Assembly: GCA_022779945.1 (NCBI GenBank)
Contig: JALEYA010000062.1
Location: forward strand, 1-32,403
Direction: 5' to 3'
DNA: 32,403 bases
Source of the DNA: Oscillospiraceae bacterium
GTDB taxonomy: Bacteria > Bacillota > Clostridia > Oscillospirales > Acutalibacteraceae
Part shown: positions 23,562-30,891 of the stretch, in pieces
Layout of the letters: each line of letters starts with the position of its first letter
Position numbering within the stretch: the stretch's first letter is position 1
The notes under the pieces: model-generated
The model's input: only the letters and a program-made list of their open reading frames with translations
Told to the model about the DNA's origin: nothing
Database searches by the model: none
Position numbers and translations under genes: made by a program

Positions 23562-25154
23562 ATGAAAACGCTTAAAAAGTTGACAGCTGTTTTGCTTGCC
23601 GTTGTAATGACCCTGGCGATGGCTTCCGTTTCATTTGCGGTCGCTGCCGAATCGGACATTCCGACACTCATTATTTACGGAAGAAAAAACCAGCCGTTTT
23701 ACAAGGCGGACGGAACTCCGGTTGCCGATACCGCAACACCCTGCGGTATGTCGAGAGAAGAATACATCAAGAAATGGATAAAGCCCGTTCTCAAAGAGCT
23801 TGCCGTCGGTGTTGCAACCGACAATTACGATAAGTATGTCGATACGCTGATTGAATGTGCTCGGCCGATTTACGAGGAAGAGGTTCTTCCTGCAAGCGGT
23901 GAGGCCGACAACGGTACGCACATCAAATGGGATTATCAGAAAAATATGTCGACCGCTGTACACGGCGGAAAGAGATGCTATGTTTTCTATTATGACTGGA
24001 GACTGTCGCCTGTTGATATCGCCGATCAGCTTGACGTTTATATTGAGCGGATTCTTGCCGCCAACGGAGCGGATAAAATCAACATCACGGCGCGCTGTCT
24101 GGCTTCCAACATGGCGATGGCTTACGTCGCAAAAAGCCATGAGGGTGCATACGGTCATCCGTTCCGGGTCGCCAATCTCGCTTTCGATACGCCGGCTCTT
24201 GCAGGCTATATCACCGTCGGTGCCCTGATGTCCGGCTCGATTCACTTTGACGCTGATGTGATTGACCGCTTTGTAACAAGCTATCTGAACAACAACGACC
24301 TTTTCGAAGATGAGTCCATGGAATTGCTTGCTTCGACGCTTGTCACTTTTATCAATCACGCAAAAGTACTCGGTCTGACTGCCGGTATGGTCAACAAGAT
24401 TTATAAAAAGGTCAGCGACAAGCTGATCTCCGGCATTGCCCTTGTCAGCTACGGTCGATACCCGTCCTATTGGAGCATGATCAGCGACGAGTATTACGAT
24501 AAGGCTGTGGCACAGATCTTTAACACGCCTGAGCTTGCCGAAGAATATGCGGGTCTTATCGCCAAGGCAAACGAATATCACGAACTGCTCAGTGATACCA
24601 ACGAAGAAACCGGCCGCCCGAAATATGCGGATCTTCTTCTTGAACTGAAAGAGGAGGGCGTAAACACAGCGGTGTTCGGAAAATACGGTGTTGCTACCGT
24701 GCCGATGTTTGATGGCTGTGAAATCACCGGAGACACAAGAGGAACCGTTACAGAGACCACGCTCGGTGCAACCGCCACAACGGTTTACAAAAAATTCTCG
24801 TCTGCCTATATGACGAAAGCCGAAGCAAACGGCACGATCCAGTATATCGCCGCCGACAGAACGGTGGATACGTCAACTTGTCTTTTCCCTGATTCAACAT
24901 GGGTTATGAAGAATGTCGCACACGATGTGTTCCTCGATAGCACCTATGCTTTGATCAATGACTTCTTTGCTTCGGACGGAAGCCTTACCGTTGAAGAATC
25001 CTCACGGGCACGCTTCACCGATTACAATAACGGTGACCTCAAGCCTGTTGAAACCGCCGACAATGGTACATGGACAAAGAATCCGCTCGTACTTCTGCTG
25101 AAGCTTCTGACAGCACTTTTCAAGGTGTTTGTCAATATGCTTAATAAACAATAA
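23562..25154 (+). CDS. Secreted alpha/beta-hydrolase-like protein with Cys at the nucleophile position
   Basis: The 530-aa protein has a signal peptide (MKTLKKLTAVLLAVVMTLAMASVSFA). The mature part opens with a beta-strand IPTLIIYGR typical of lipase-like folds. The nucleophile-elbow position reads INITARCLASNMAMAYVA, where a lipase would have GHSMGG; the residue aligned with the catalytic Ser is C179. A later DRTVDTSTCLFPDSTWVMKNVAHDVFLDS supplies plausible acid and His residues (His near 451), like the LCAT/lipase end pattern. It ends with a hydrophobic, basic tail (LLLKLLTALFKVFVNML). AGGAGG precedes the ATG. It follows another secreted protein but has its own strong promoter. Substrate unknown. 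Confidence 0.75.
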   Translation: MKTLKKLTAVLLAVVMTLAMASVSFAVAAESDIPTLIIYGRKNQPFYKADGTPVADTATPCGMSREEYIKKWIKPVLKELAVGVATDNYDKYVDTLIECARPIYEEEVLPASGEADNGTHIKWDYQKNMSTAVHGGKRCYVFYYDWRLSPVDIADQLDVYIERILAANGADKINITARCLASNMAMAYVAKSHEGAYGHPFRVANLAFDTPALAGYITVGALMSGSIHFDADVIDRFVTSYLNNNDLFEDESMELLASTLVTFINHAKVLGLTAGMVNKIYKKVSDKLISGIALVSYGRYPSYWSMISDEYYDKAVAQIFNTPELAEEYAGLIAKANEYHELLSDTNEETGRPKYADLLLELKEEGVNTAVFGKYGVATVPMFDGCEITGDTRGTVTETTLGATATTVYKKFSSAYMTKAEANGTIQYIAADRTVDTSTCLFPDSTWVMKNVAHDVFLDSTYALINDFFASDGSLTVEESSRARFTDYNNGDLKPVETADNGTWTKNPLVLLLKLLTALFKVFVNMLNKQ

Positions 25155-25162
25155 AAAACCTG

Positions 25163-25190
25163 CCGGCATGATCGTTTCGGATCATGCCGG
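25163..25190. terminator. Terminator between the secreted hydrolase and the AraC gene
   Basis: An 11-bp perfect stem CCGGCATGATC (25163-25173) / GATCATGCCGG (25180-25190). On the minus strand it is followed by CAGGTTTTTTATT, so it mainly terminates the AraC gene. It can also act for the plus-strand gene. Confidence 0.85.
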
Positions 25191-25196
25191 TACTTG

Positions 25197-25943
25197 TTAT
25201 GGCGGGCAGCTGACTTTCTCTTGTCCCGGTGTTTTGCCGTATTCTTCCCGATAGCACCTGATAAAATAGCTTTCCGAACCGAAGCCGACGGTGTAGGCCG
25301 CCTGAGAAATTTTCATGCCGTCTTTGAGCATCTCTCTGGCCGCCGAAAGGCGCTCTTTTTTGATGTAATCGGGAATTCCCATGCCGATATATTCTTTAAA
25401 AAGCTTAGAAAGGTGGTCGCGGCTCATGCCGACGCTTTCGGCAACAGTCTGAACATTCAGTTTTTCAAAAAGACGGGCATCAATCACGTTCAGACACTTT
25501 TTGACCGCATACGGATAGCCGGCGGTTTTGCTCTCCTTGACGATTGCGGTCAGTTCCTCACTCTTTTCCAAAAGAAAAGCGATCATTTCCTCTTCATTTT
25601 TCATTTTGTCGATTTTCATGATGCATTCGTCCGCAAAGTTGTAAGCCGTGCGCTCCTTTGCTCCGCCGTCGATGGCATACCGCATCCCAACGGCAATACA
25701 GCAGACCGCCCAGTATTGGATCTGTCTTAACTTGTCATCGGACATCTTTCCGACGGTGATTTTGCTTTCCAGAAGCTTTTGCGCCTGTATTTTCATTTTT
25801 GTAACGTTGCCCTCTCGGATCGAGGAATAAAACGCTTTTTCAATTTCGTACGATGTGTGAAACATTGCGTTTTCGCGCTCGTCAGCCGGCTTTGCGCTCG
25901 GCAAAACAATAATGGAATCCTTCAGATTTTCCGTATGGATCAC
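25197..25943 (-). CDS. AraC-family transcriptional regulator
   Basis: The 248-aa protein has a C-terminal double HTH of the AraC/XylS family (about residues 150-245; LFEKLNVQTVAESVGMSRDHLSKLFKEYIGMGIPDYIKKERLSAAREMLKDGMKISQAAYTVGFGSESYFIRCYREEYGKTP). The N-terminal 140 residues are helical and lack the cupin sensor of sugar-responsive members. The start is GTG at 25941-25943 with AGAAGGGG just upstream; a later ATG (MFHTSY) is an alternative. It is divergent from the kinase-like gene at 26087 and may regulate it, which is inference. Confidence 0.9.
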   Translation of the reverse strand: MIHTENLKDSIIVLPSAKPADERENAMFHTSYEIEKAFYSSIREGNVTKMKIQAQKLLESKITVGKMSDDKLRQIQYWAVCCIAVGMRYAIDGGAKERTAYNFADECIMKIDKMKNEEEMIAFLLEKSEELTAIVKESKTAGYPYAVKKCLNVIDARLFEKLNVQTVAESVGMSRDHLSKLFKEYIGMGIPDYIKKERLSAAREMLKDGMKISQAAYTVGFGSESYFIRCYREEYGKTPGQEKVSCPP

Positions 25944-26086
25944 CGCCCCTTCTCTTTGATTTTATGATAAATCGGACGGTTCGTCAATAAAATTTACACA
26001 AATCACTGAATTTTGATATCAGGATAAGTCTTTACGGCTTACAATCAAATCAGCGAAGAAAACGAAGAGTGCAAAGGAGCGATAAT

Positions 26087-27022
26087 ATGGAATTTCTTGA
26101 ACTGAATAACGCAAAACTGATGGAACGGTTGCCTCAAACAGTGAAAGTAAACATGGGCGAAACGGTGACCGGATTAAAATTTGTCGGCGGCGGAAGCTAC
26201 GGACGGGTATTTAAAGGTACACTCCCGAAAAGCGGCGAGAAAATCATTCTGAAAGCCTACCGCCGTAAGGGGCTGCAAAACGAAGAAGCCGAACAGCTTG
26301 AAACGCTGAGACGGCACACATCGGTCAAAATGCCCGAGGTTTATTTTACCCACGAGGATGAAAACACGGCAGTGCTTGCAATGAGCTTTATTGAGGGCGA
26401 AAACGCCATGAATCCGAAATTTATCTTGAAATCCAAGGAGAGAAAGTCGGATTTCGCTTTTCAGGTCATTGACGGTATGCTCGGGTGGCACAGCGTCAAA
26501 AATAACCGTTACGGCTTTTTGAAAAATCCCGAATCCGGAAGCTGGAAAACGTTTTATCTTGAAGGCTTTTTTGAGCCGAGAATGGAGGGACTGAAAGCAC
26601 TTTGCAGGGATGGCAAATATCCCGAAAAGGACCTTGAACGACTCCTTACAGGGGCAGAAATCTTCCGGAAAGAGGTTGCCGAGCCGGAAGCCCCCGTACT
26701 GATTCACGGCGACCTGAACATCATGAACATTATGGTTGATCCGAAAACGATGCGCGTAAACGGATTTATTGATCCGCTCGACTCGATGTGGGCGGACCGG
26801 GAATATGACCTGTTTCAGCTTCGGAATATGTGGGGCGACAAGTTCGGGCTGTTCGACGAGTATAAACGCAGGGTCAAGCTCAGCGATGATGTCGGATTCA
26901 AGCTTGCTTTTTACGGGGCGGTGAATGAAGCATCGTGCCGCCTGCGGTCGGGAGCAAGTATTCACTTTTTTGAAAAGCTTTGGAATGACAGATTGGAAAA
27001 GGCAATTAAGGAGTACCGATAA
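26087..27022 (+). CDS. APH/fructosamine-kinase-like phosphotransferase
   Basis: The 311-aa protein has a protein-kinase-like fold. A glycine loop (GGGSYGRVFKG near residue 37), the ATP-binding Lys in KIILKAYRR, the catalytic HGDLNIMNIM near 210 and the metal-binding D in GFIDPLD match aminoglycoside/choline/fructosamine kinase families. The substrate is not evident. The track start at 26069 is a GTG without ribosome site; ATG 26087 has AAAGGAG 7 nt upstream. A strong terminator follows. It is divergent from the AraC regulator. Confidence 0.85.
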   Translation: MEFLELNNAKLMERLPQTVKVNMGETVTGLKFVGGGSYGRVFKGTLPKSGEKIILKAYRRKGLQNEEAEQLETLRRHTSVKMPEVYFTHEDENTAVLAMSFIEGENAMNPKFILKSKERKSDFAFQVIDGMLGWHSVKNNRYGFLKNPESGSWKTFYLEGFFEPRMEGLKALCRDGKYPEKDLERLLTGAEIFRKEVAEPEAPVLIHGDLNIMNIMVDPKTMRVNGFIDPLDSMWADREYDLFQLRNMWGDKFGLFDEYKRRVKLSDDVGFKLAFYGAVNEASCRLRSGASIHFFEKLWNDRLEKAIKEYR

Positions 27023-27026
27023 AAAT

Positions 27027-27066
27027 TCACCGCAGAAAGCCGTTTGCTTTCTGCGGTGAGGCTTTA
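27027..27066 (+). terminator. Terminator after the kinase-like gene
   Basis: A 14-bp perfect stem TCACCGCAGAAAGC (27027-27040) / GCTTTCTGCGGTGA (27046-27059) with a 5-nt loop, then GGCTTTATTG. Confidence 0.85.
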
Positions 27067-27120
27067 TTGCAAGCAAGGTGAATACCGCCCGGGTTTCAGT
27101 TAATCTTCAGCAAGGCGGCT

Positions 27121-27200
27121 GTGTGCGGCGAAGCCGCAGGTTTGCCGCTTTCGCAGGCAGCGGCAAAAACAAAACCTTTTGGTTTTGTCAGCCGCCGTCC
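27121..27200 (+). repeat. Cluster of short hairpins
   Basis: Three small palindromes in succession: GCGGC-gaa-GCCGC, TTTGCCGCT/AGCGGCAAA and ACAAAACC-tttt-GGTTTTGT. No coding sense. They lead directly into repeat S copy 2. Confidence 0.55.
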
Positions 27201-27327
27201 CGCCTTCGGATGGATTTTACCCGAAACCGCACGGCTGACCGTCACTTATAATCGACAGACTTGCCGTACAAATAAGCTGTTTCTGCGGGTGGAATCTTTC
27301 CGCCGGCAAAGAATAACCCCGCGACCG
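27187..27327 (-). repeat. Dispersed repeat family S, copy 2
   Basis: Reverse-complement counterpart of 6180-6316. On the minus strand it reads GGTCGCGGGGTTA, then GCCGGCGGAAAG, CCCGCAGAAAC, GGCAAGTCTGTCGATTATAAG, GGGTAAAATCCATCC and GGCGGCTGAC, in the same order as copy 1. Similarity is high in blocks but with many substitutions, suggesting an old duplication or a mobile family. Confidence 0.7.
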
Positions 27328-27404
27328 CAATATGCCTGAAGCGAAAAAAGTCGTTAACTCCAAGCATGTTGTTGGCTTCGACTTTCTACCGCCAGAAAGC
27401 TTTC

Positions 27405-27475
27405 CCGGGCATATTTCATGCGCCGCAAGGCGTATTTCATTCTTCATATGCCGCAGGCATATTTCATTTATATAA
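27405..27475. repeat. Short hairpins separated by TTTCAT
   Basis: The pattern is ATTTCAT, CGCC-gca-aGGCG, TATTTCATTC, ATATGCC-gca-GGCATAT, TTCATT. Small stems with a GCA-type loop alternate with the constant TTTCAT. I recall this design in other gut Firmicutes intergenic regions, but that is memory and not a search. It ends just before the hydrogenase terminator. Confidence 0.55.
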
Positions 27476-27479
27476 AGTT

Positions 27480-27509
27480 ACTGCCCGACTCAAAAACAAG
27501 CCGGGCAGT
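27480..27509 (-). terminator. Terminator of the hydrogenase gene
   Basis: An 8-bp stem ACTGCCCG (27480-27487) / CGGGCAGT (27502-27509). On the minus strand it is followed by AACTTTATATAAA. It lies 8 bp downstream of the hydrogenase stop. Confidence 0.75.
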
Positions 27510-27516
27510 GATTCTT

Positions 27517-28956
27517 TTATTTTGCGTCGTTTACCGCCTGGGTAATCGACTTTGTTTTTTCCATCGCGTCTCTTCCGTAGCGGTCAACGTCGGCACGGTT
27601 TTTGTCGGAATGGGTCAGACAGCCGGCACCGCCGACACAGCCTTCTACGCATGCCATACCCTCAACGAAGTTGGCAGGAAGCACATTCTTCGATTTTCGC
27701 ATCAGGGCGGTTCTGCACTCTTCGATGCCGTTGCAGGTCATCGGCTTGTATTCAAAATCGGCTCCGTGCTCATAAATGCCCTGTCTGACAGCGTCGGTAA
27801 GTCCGCCGCTTCTTCCGAAGATTCTTCCGAAGTAGGAAGCACCCTCAAGCGGCTCTTCTTCAATTTCGGTAATGTCGATATCGCGGCTGTCGAACAGCGC
27901 TTGAAGCTCCTCAAAGGTGATAACCGCGTCGATATACGGTCGGACCTCCGGCTTTCTTGCTTCGGCCTTTTTCGCCGTGCACGGTCCGATGAATACGATC
28001 TTGGCGGTTTTGTCCTGTTCTTTGATGTGCTTGGCAATCGTTGCGGCAGGCGAAAGATTGTCCGAAATATGCTCGGAAAGCTGCGGGAAGTTCTTTTGCG
28101 TATAGGAAACGAAGGCCGGGCAGCATGAGCTTAACAGGAAGCCTTTTTCCGTAAGCTCCTTCGATTCCTTGAATGCAACCATGTCTGCGCCGAGAGCAGC
28201 TTCCTCAATCCGGTTGAAGCCGAGCATTTTAATGCCCTTGATGACTCTTCCGAGTGTCGTGAACTTAAACTGGCTTGAAATAGCCGGCGCGACAATGGCT
28301 ACCATGTTGTATTTTGTGTTGTTTTCGCTCTTTTTGATCAGGTCAATCACGTCAATAATGAACGATTTATCCATGATGGCGCCGAACGGGCACTGATAGA
28401 CGCACGCACCGCAGGCAATGCACTTGTCGTTGTCGATTTTTGCCGCAAATGTCTTTTCGTCCATGGATATGGCCTTGACCTTGCAGGATAATTCGCACGG
28501 ACGGCGGCGGTTAATGATGGCGTTGTACGGGCAGGCTTTGGCGCACTGACCGCAGTTGACGCACTTTGTTTTGTCAATATGGGCTTTCTGCTGGTTGTCG
28601 AGGGTGATTGCCCCCATCTTGCAGACCTCCATACAGCGGTGTGCAAGACAGCCGCGGCAGGCGTCGCCGGTTTCGTAGCCGCTCGACGGACATTCGTCGC
28701 AGGCGATGTCGATGACCTGAATGACGTTCGGGTTGTCGCTGTTGCCGCCGATAGCGATCCGCACTCTTTCGGTGAGGATGGCTCTTTCCTTGTAAACACA
28801 GCAGCGCATGGTCTGTTCTTTTCCGGGAATGATCGTTTTCGGAATGTCAAACATTCTTTCGATCAGCGTATCGTCCCATGCGTGTCTCGATACTTCCCGT
28901 AAAACCTTATATTTCAGGTGCTGAACCTTGGTGTCAAATTTTCTGATTTTATTCAT
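27517..28956 (-). CDS. Monomeric [FeFe] hydrogenase-like protein (group B-like)
   Basis: Predicted cytosolic iron-sulfur hydrogenase of 479 aa. The N-terminal half has a Cys-rich block (CDECPSSGYETGDACRGCLAHRC) and two [4Fe-4S] motifs (CVNCGQCAKACP, CIACGACVYQCP). The H-cluster motifs are L1 SSCCPAF, L2 IGPCTAKKAEA and L3 EGMACVEGCVGGAG. Classical group A enzymes have MPC in L2 and end L3 in GGGQP; the GPC variant suggests the less studied group B, as in Clostridium pasteurianum CpIII. No maturase genes (hydEFG) are present here. The ATG has AAAGGA about 13 nt upstream. Rex, nearby, could regulate it. Confidence 0.88.
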   Translation of the reverse strand: MNKIRKFDTKVQHLKYKVLREVSRHAWDDTLIERMFDIPKTIIPGKEQTMRCCVYKERAILTERVRIAIGGNSDNPNVIQVIDIACDECPSSGYETGDACRGCLAHRCMEVCKMGAITLDNQQKAHIDKTKCVNCGQCAKACPYNAIINRRRPCELSCKVKAISMDEKTFAAKIDNDKCIACGACVYQCPFGAIMDKSFIIDVIDLIKKSENNTKYNMVAIVAPAISSQFKFTTLGRVIKGIKMLGFNRIEEAALGADMVAFKESKELTEKGFLLSSCCPAFVSYTQKNFPQLSEHISDNLSPAATIAKHIKEQDKTAKIVFIGPCTAKKAEARKPEVRPYIDAVITFEELQALFDSRDIDITEIEEEPLEGASYFGRIFGRSGGLTDAVRQGIYEHGADFEYKPMTCNGIEECRTALMRKSKNVLPANFVEGMACVEGCVGGAGCLTHSDKNRADVDRYGRDAMEKTKSITQAVNDAK

Positions 28957-28983
28957 ACTGCTTTTTCATTCCTTTCTAAACAT

Positions 28984-29246
28984 ACAAAAGCATGATTCAT
29001 GGCTCGGGCTGTCAGGTAAAGCATGGCACGAGTTACCCCGGAATTGGAATCGCCACGCGATCAGTCGAACACAAAAGCATGATTCATGGCTCGGGCTGTT
29101 AGGTGAAAGTATGGCACGAGTTACCCCGGGATTGGAATCGCCACTCGATCAGTCGAACACAAAAGCATGATTCATGGCTCGGGCTGTCAGGTGAAAGTAT
29201 GGCACGAGTTACCCCGGGATTGGAATCGCCACGCGATCAGTCGAAC
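28984..29246 (-). repeat. Tandem array of three 87-88-bp units (family R, diverged)
   Basis: Units 28984-29070, 29071-29158 and 29159-29246 are nearly identical, differing at a few positions (for example ATCGCGTGGCGAT in units 1 and 3 but ATCGAGTGGCGAT in unit 2, minus strand). The minus strand reads GTTCGACTGATCGCGTGGCGAT, CCAATCCCGGGGTAACTCGTGCC and CAGCCCGAGCCATGAATCAT, and aligns with repeat R at 6 kb. The last unit includes the stop codon and final residues (FD) of the adjacent phosphotransferase gene. The small plus-strand ORFs here are repeat translations. Confidence 0.9.
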
Positions 29247-29989
29247 AGATCAAAGCTTTCTACCCATGAAATCAGCTTGTCGTGTTCCTCGCCGCTGACT
29301 TCGACGGAATAGGAAGCGGCAACGATCGGGATCCACTTTTTGATAAATGATTTCTCTGTTCCTGTTTTTTCACAGTAGATGTCTACATATTTCTTCGCGG
29401 TTTCGATTTCTCCGTCAAGACAGAATAAAAGGCAGGTCATGGCGGCGTCTCCGGCGGCGTTGCCCTGGGTTGCCTTTGACCAGTCAAGAATATAGGCCTT
29501 GCCGTCTTTGTCGAGAATGATGTTCGACGGGTTGAAGTCGCCGTGACAGATCTGCTGACTTTTCGGCATGGCGCTTAGTTTTGAATGCAGGCTGTACCTC
29601 ACTGTTGCGGAAAGCTCGGCTTCGTTGATCTGACGGTTGAGCTTGTCGCGAAGTCTTGTAAGAAAACGCGAACTTTTGCTCTGAAGCTCAATCTGGAGGT
29701 CAATGAACATATTGAAGTATTCGTCAAAGCGGTCGGGATTGTTTTTCATTACACGGTCGAGCGTTTCGCCGTCGATATATTCCGATTCGGTTACCGGCTT
29801 TCCGTCAAGAACGTAAAACGACAGAATGGCCGGAACATTCATACCCGCTTCTTCGACGATGGCCTGATTGAGTGCCTCGTTGAGAATAGCTGCCTTGGAG
29901 CTTGTGGGGGAAAAGATCTTGATGGAACGGTCACCGTCGCGGTAAACCGTTTTGTTGTCTCTTTCGGCAATTACTTTTTCAAAATTCAT
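29237..29989 (-). CDS. APH-family phosphotransferase
   Basis: The protein of about 250 aa has an aminoglycoside/choline kinase-like fold. The catalytic loop is ICHGDFNPSNIILD (near residue 150) with metal-binding ILDWSKATQG, and the ATP-binding Lys lies in RSIKIFSP near the N-terminus. The substrate is unknown; similar small kinases of Firmicutes are mostly uncharacterised. Two ATGs occur; GGAGG is 1 nt from the first (29995) and 7 nt from the second, so 29989 is preferred. The stop codon is inside the last unit of the tandem array. It lies downstream of rex. Confidence 0.85.
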   Translation of the reverse strand: MNFEKVIAERDNKTVYRDGDRSIKIFSPTSSKAAILNEALNQAIVEEAGMNVPAILSFYVLDGKPVTESEYIDGETLDRVMKNNPDRFDEYFNMFIDLQIELQSKSSRFLTRLRDKLNRQINEAELSATVRYSLHSKLSAMPKSQQICHGDFNPSNIILDKDGKAYILDWSKATQGNAAGDAAMTCLLFCLDGEIETAKKYVDIYCEKTGTEKSFIKKWIPIVAASYSVEVSGEEHDKLISWVESFDLFD

Positions 29990-30063
29990 TTTCATACCTC
30001 CGTTTTCAAAACCGCTTTATTTTAACATATAGCCGGTAGTGTTTCAATACCTGTCAAACAAAA

Positions 30064-30095
30064 AACCGAAGCAAACCGTATGTAATTTGCTCCGG
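30064..30095 (-). terminator. Terminator of rex
   Basis: ACCGAAGCAAA (30064-30074) pairs with TTTGCTCCGGT (30085-30095), with one wobble. On the minus strand it is followed by TTTTTTG. Confidence 0.85.
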
Positions 30096-30128
30096 TATTT
30101 CCAGACGTTTCAATATTTGTATAAAAAA

Positions 30129-30758
30129 TCAGTCTTCCGCTTCAAGAAGCTCCTTGTCCTCAAGCTGTTTGGTCAGAAGTGCCAGCGATGCCGCCATGTT
30201 CTCGTCGTGGACAAGAATGTCCGACGGAAGATTCAGATGGATCGGTGCAAAGTTCCAGATCGCCTTGATTTCGCTTTCATACATCAGGTCGGCGACCTGC
30301 TGGGCGGCAAAGTGAGGGACGGTGATAACGCCGATTTTGATGTTCTCTTTTTGGCAAAAGTCTTTTAGCTCGGTGATGTTGTAAATCATCTTGCCCGAAA
30401 CCTCCTCGCCGAAGTTCCGGTTGTCGAAGGCGGCCACGATATCAAGTCCGTAATCACGGAACCCGCCGTAGCCCATAAGAGCCTCTCCCAATTTTCCGGC
30501 ACCGACCAGTACGGCTTTTTTAACCTCACGGTAGCCTAAAAACCGTTCAAGCGTTTCGATAAGCTCCACCCGGTTATAGCCGACCTTGGGTTTTCCTGCG
30601 CCGCTGACGGCGCCTAAGTCTTTCCGGACCTGCACGTCGCCGTACCGGAGCGCGGTGGCAATGGCGGTTGCGGAAATATTGACCTGTTCTTCGGGAAGCT
30701 GTTTGAGATAATTGAGATAGACCGGTAAACGCCTTAGTGTGCTGATTGAAATCTTCAT
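30129..30758 (-). CDS. rex: Redox-sensing transcriptional repressor Rex
   Basis: Represses fermentation and respiration genes when NADH is low and is released by NADH. The protein has about 209 aa, with an N-terminal winged helix (ISISTLRRLPVYLNYLKQLPEEQVNISATAIATALRYGDVQVRKDLGAVS) containing the DNA-contact helix and a Rossmann domain with VLVGAGKLGEAL (near residue 85) and IGVITVPHFAAQQVADLM. The track start at 30767 is a GTG inside the ribosome site GAGGTGG, so ATG 30758 is used. Neighbouring hydrogenase, fucO and hrb-fprA would be plausible targets, but I found no clear TTGTTAA-N4-TTAACAA operator. Confidence 0.93.
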   Translation of the reverse strand: MKISISTLRRLPVYLNYLKQLPEEQVNISATAIATALRYGDVQVRKDLGAVSGAGKPKVGYNRVELIETLERFLGYREVKKAVLVGAGKLGEALMGYGGFRDYGLDIVAAFDNRNFGEEVSGKMIYNITELKDFCQKENIKIGVITVPHFAAQQVADLMYESEIKAIWNFAPIHLNLPSDILVHDENMAASLALLTKQLEDKELLEAED

Positions 30759-30844
30759 TTTCTCCACCTCACAGTATTCGAATCCATGTTTTCTTTTTTC
30801 AATATAATAGCACAGATTTAAAAATAAGTAAAATATAAAAATTG

Positions 30845-30870
30845 TATGCCGTTATATCGATAACGGCATA
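30845..30870 (-). terminator. Terminator of the MFS transporter gene
   Basis: An 11-bp perfect stem TATGCCGTTAT (30845-30855) / ATAACGGCATA (30860-30870) with a 4-nt loop. On the minus strand it is followed by CAATTTTTATATTTTAC. Confidence 0.85.
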
Positions 30871-30891
30871 TTGATAAAGGAGGGCGAAATA

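Noticed and set aside
23631-24581. 316-aa minus-strand ORF
   Set aside because: Shadow of the secreted hydrolase on the opposite strand; no start signals.
26174-27076. 300-aa minus-strand ORF
   Set aside because: Antisense to the APH-like kinase and running through its terminator hairpin.
28984-29246. CRISPR array
   Set aside because: Units of 88 bp are contiguous and nearly identical with no variable spacers; no cas genes.
28928-29312. Plus-strand small ORFs of 80 and 69 aa with repeated KHDSWLGL
   Set aside because: They are translations of the 88-bp tandem repeat; no ribosome sites, and unit length is not a multiple of three throughout.
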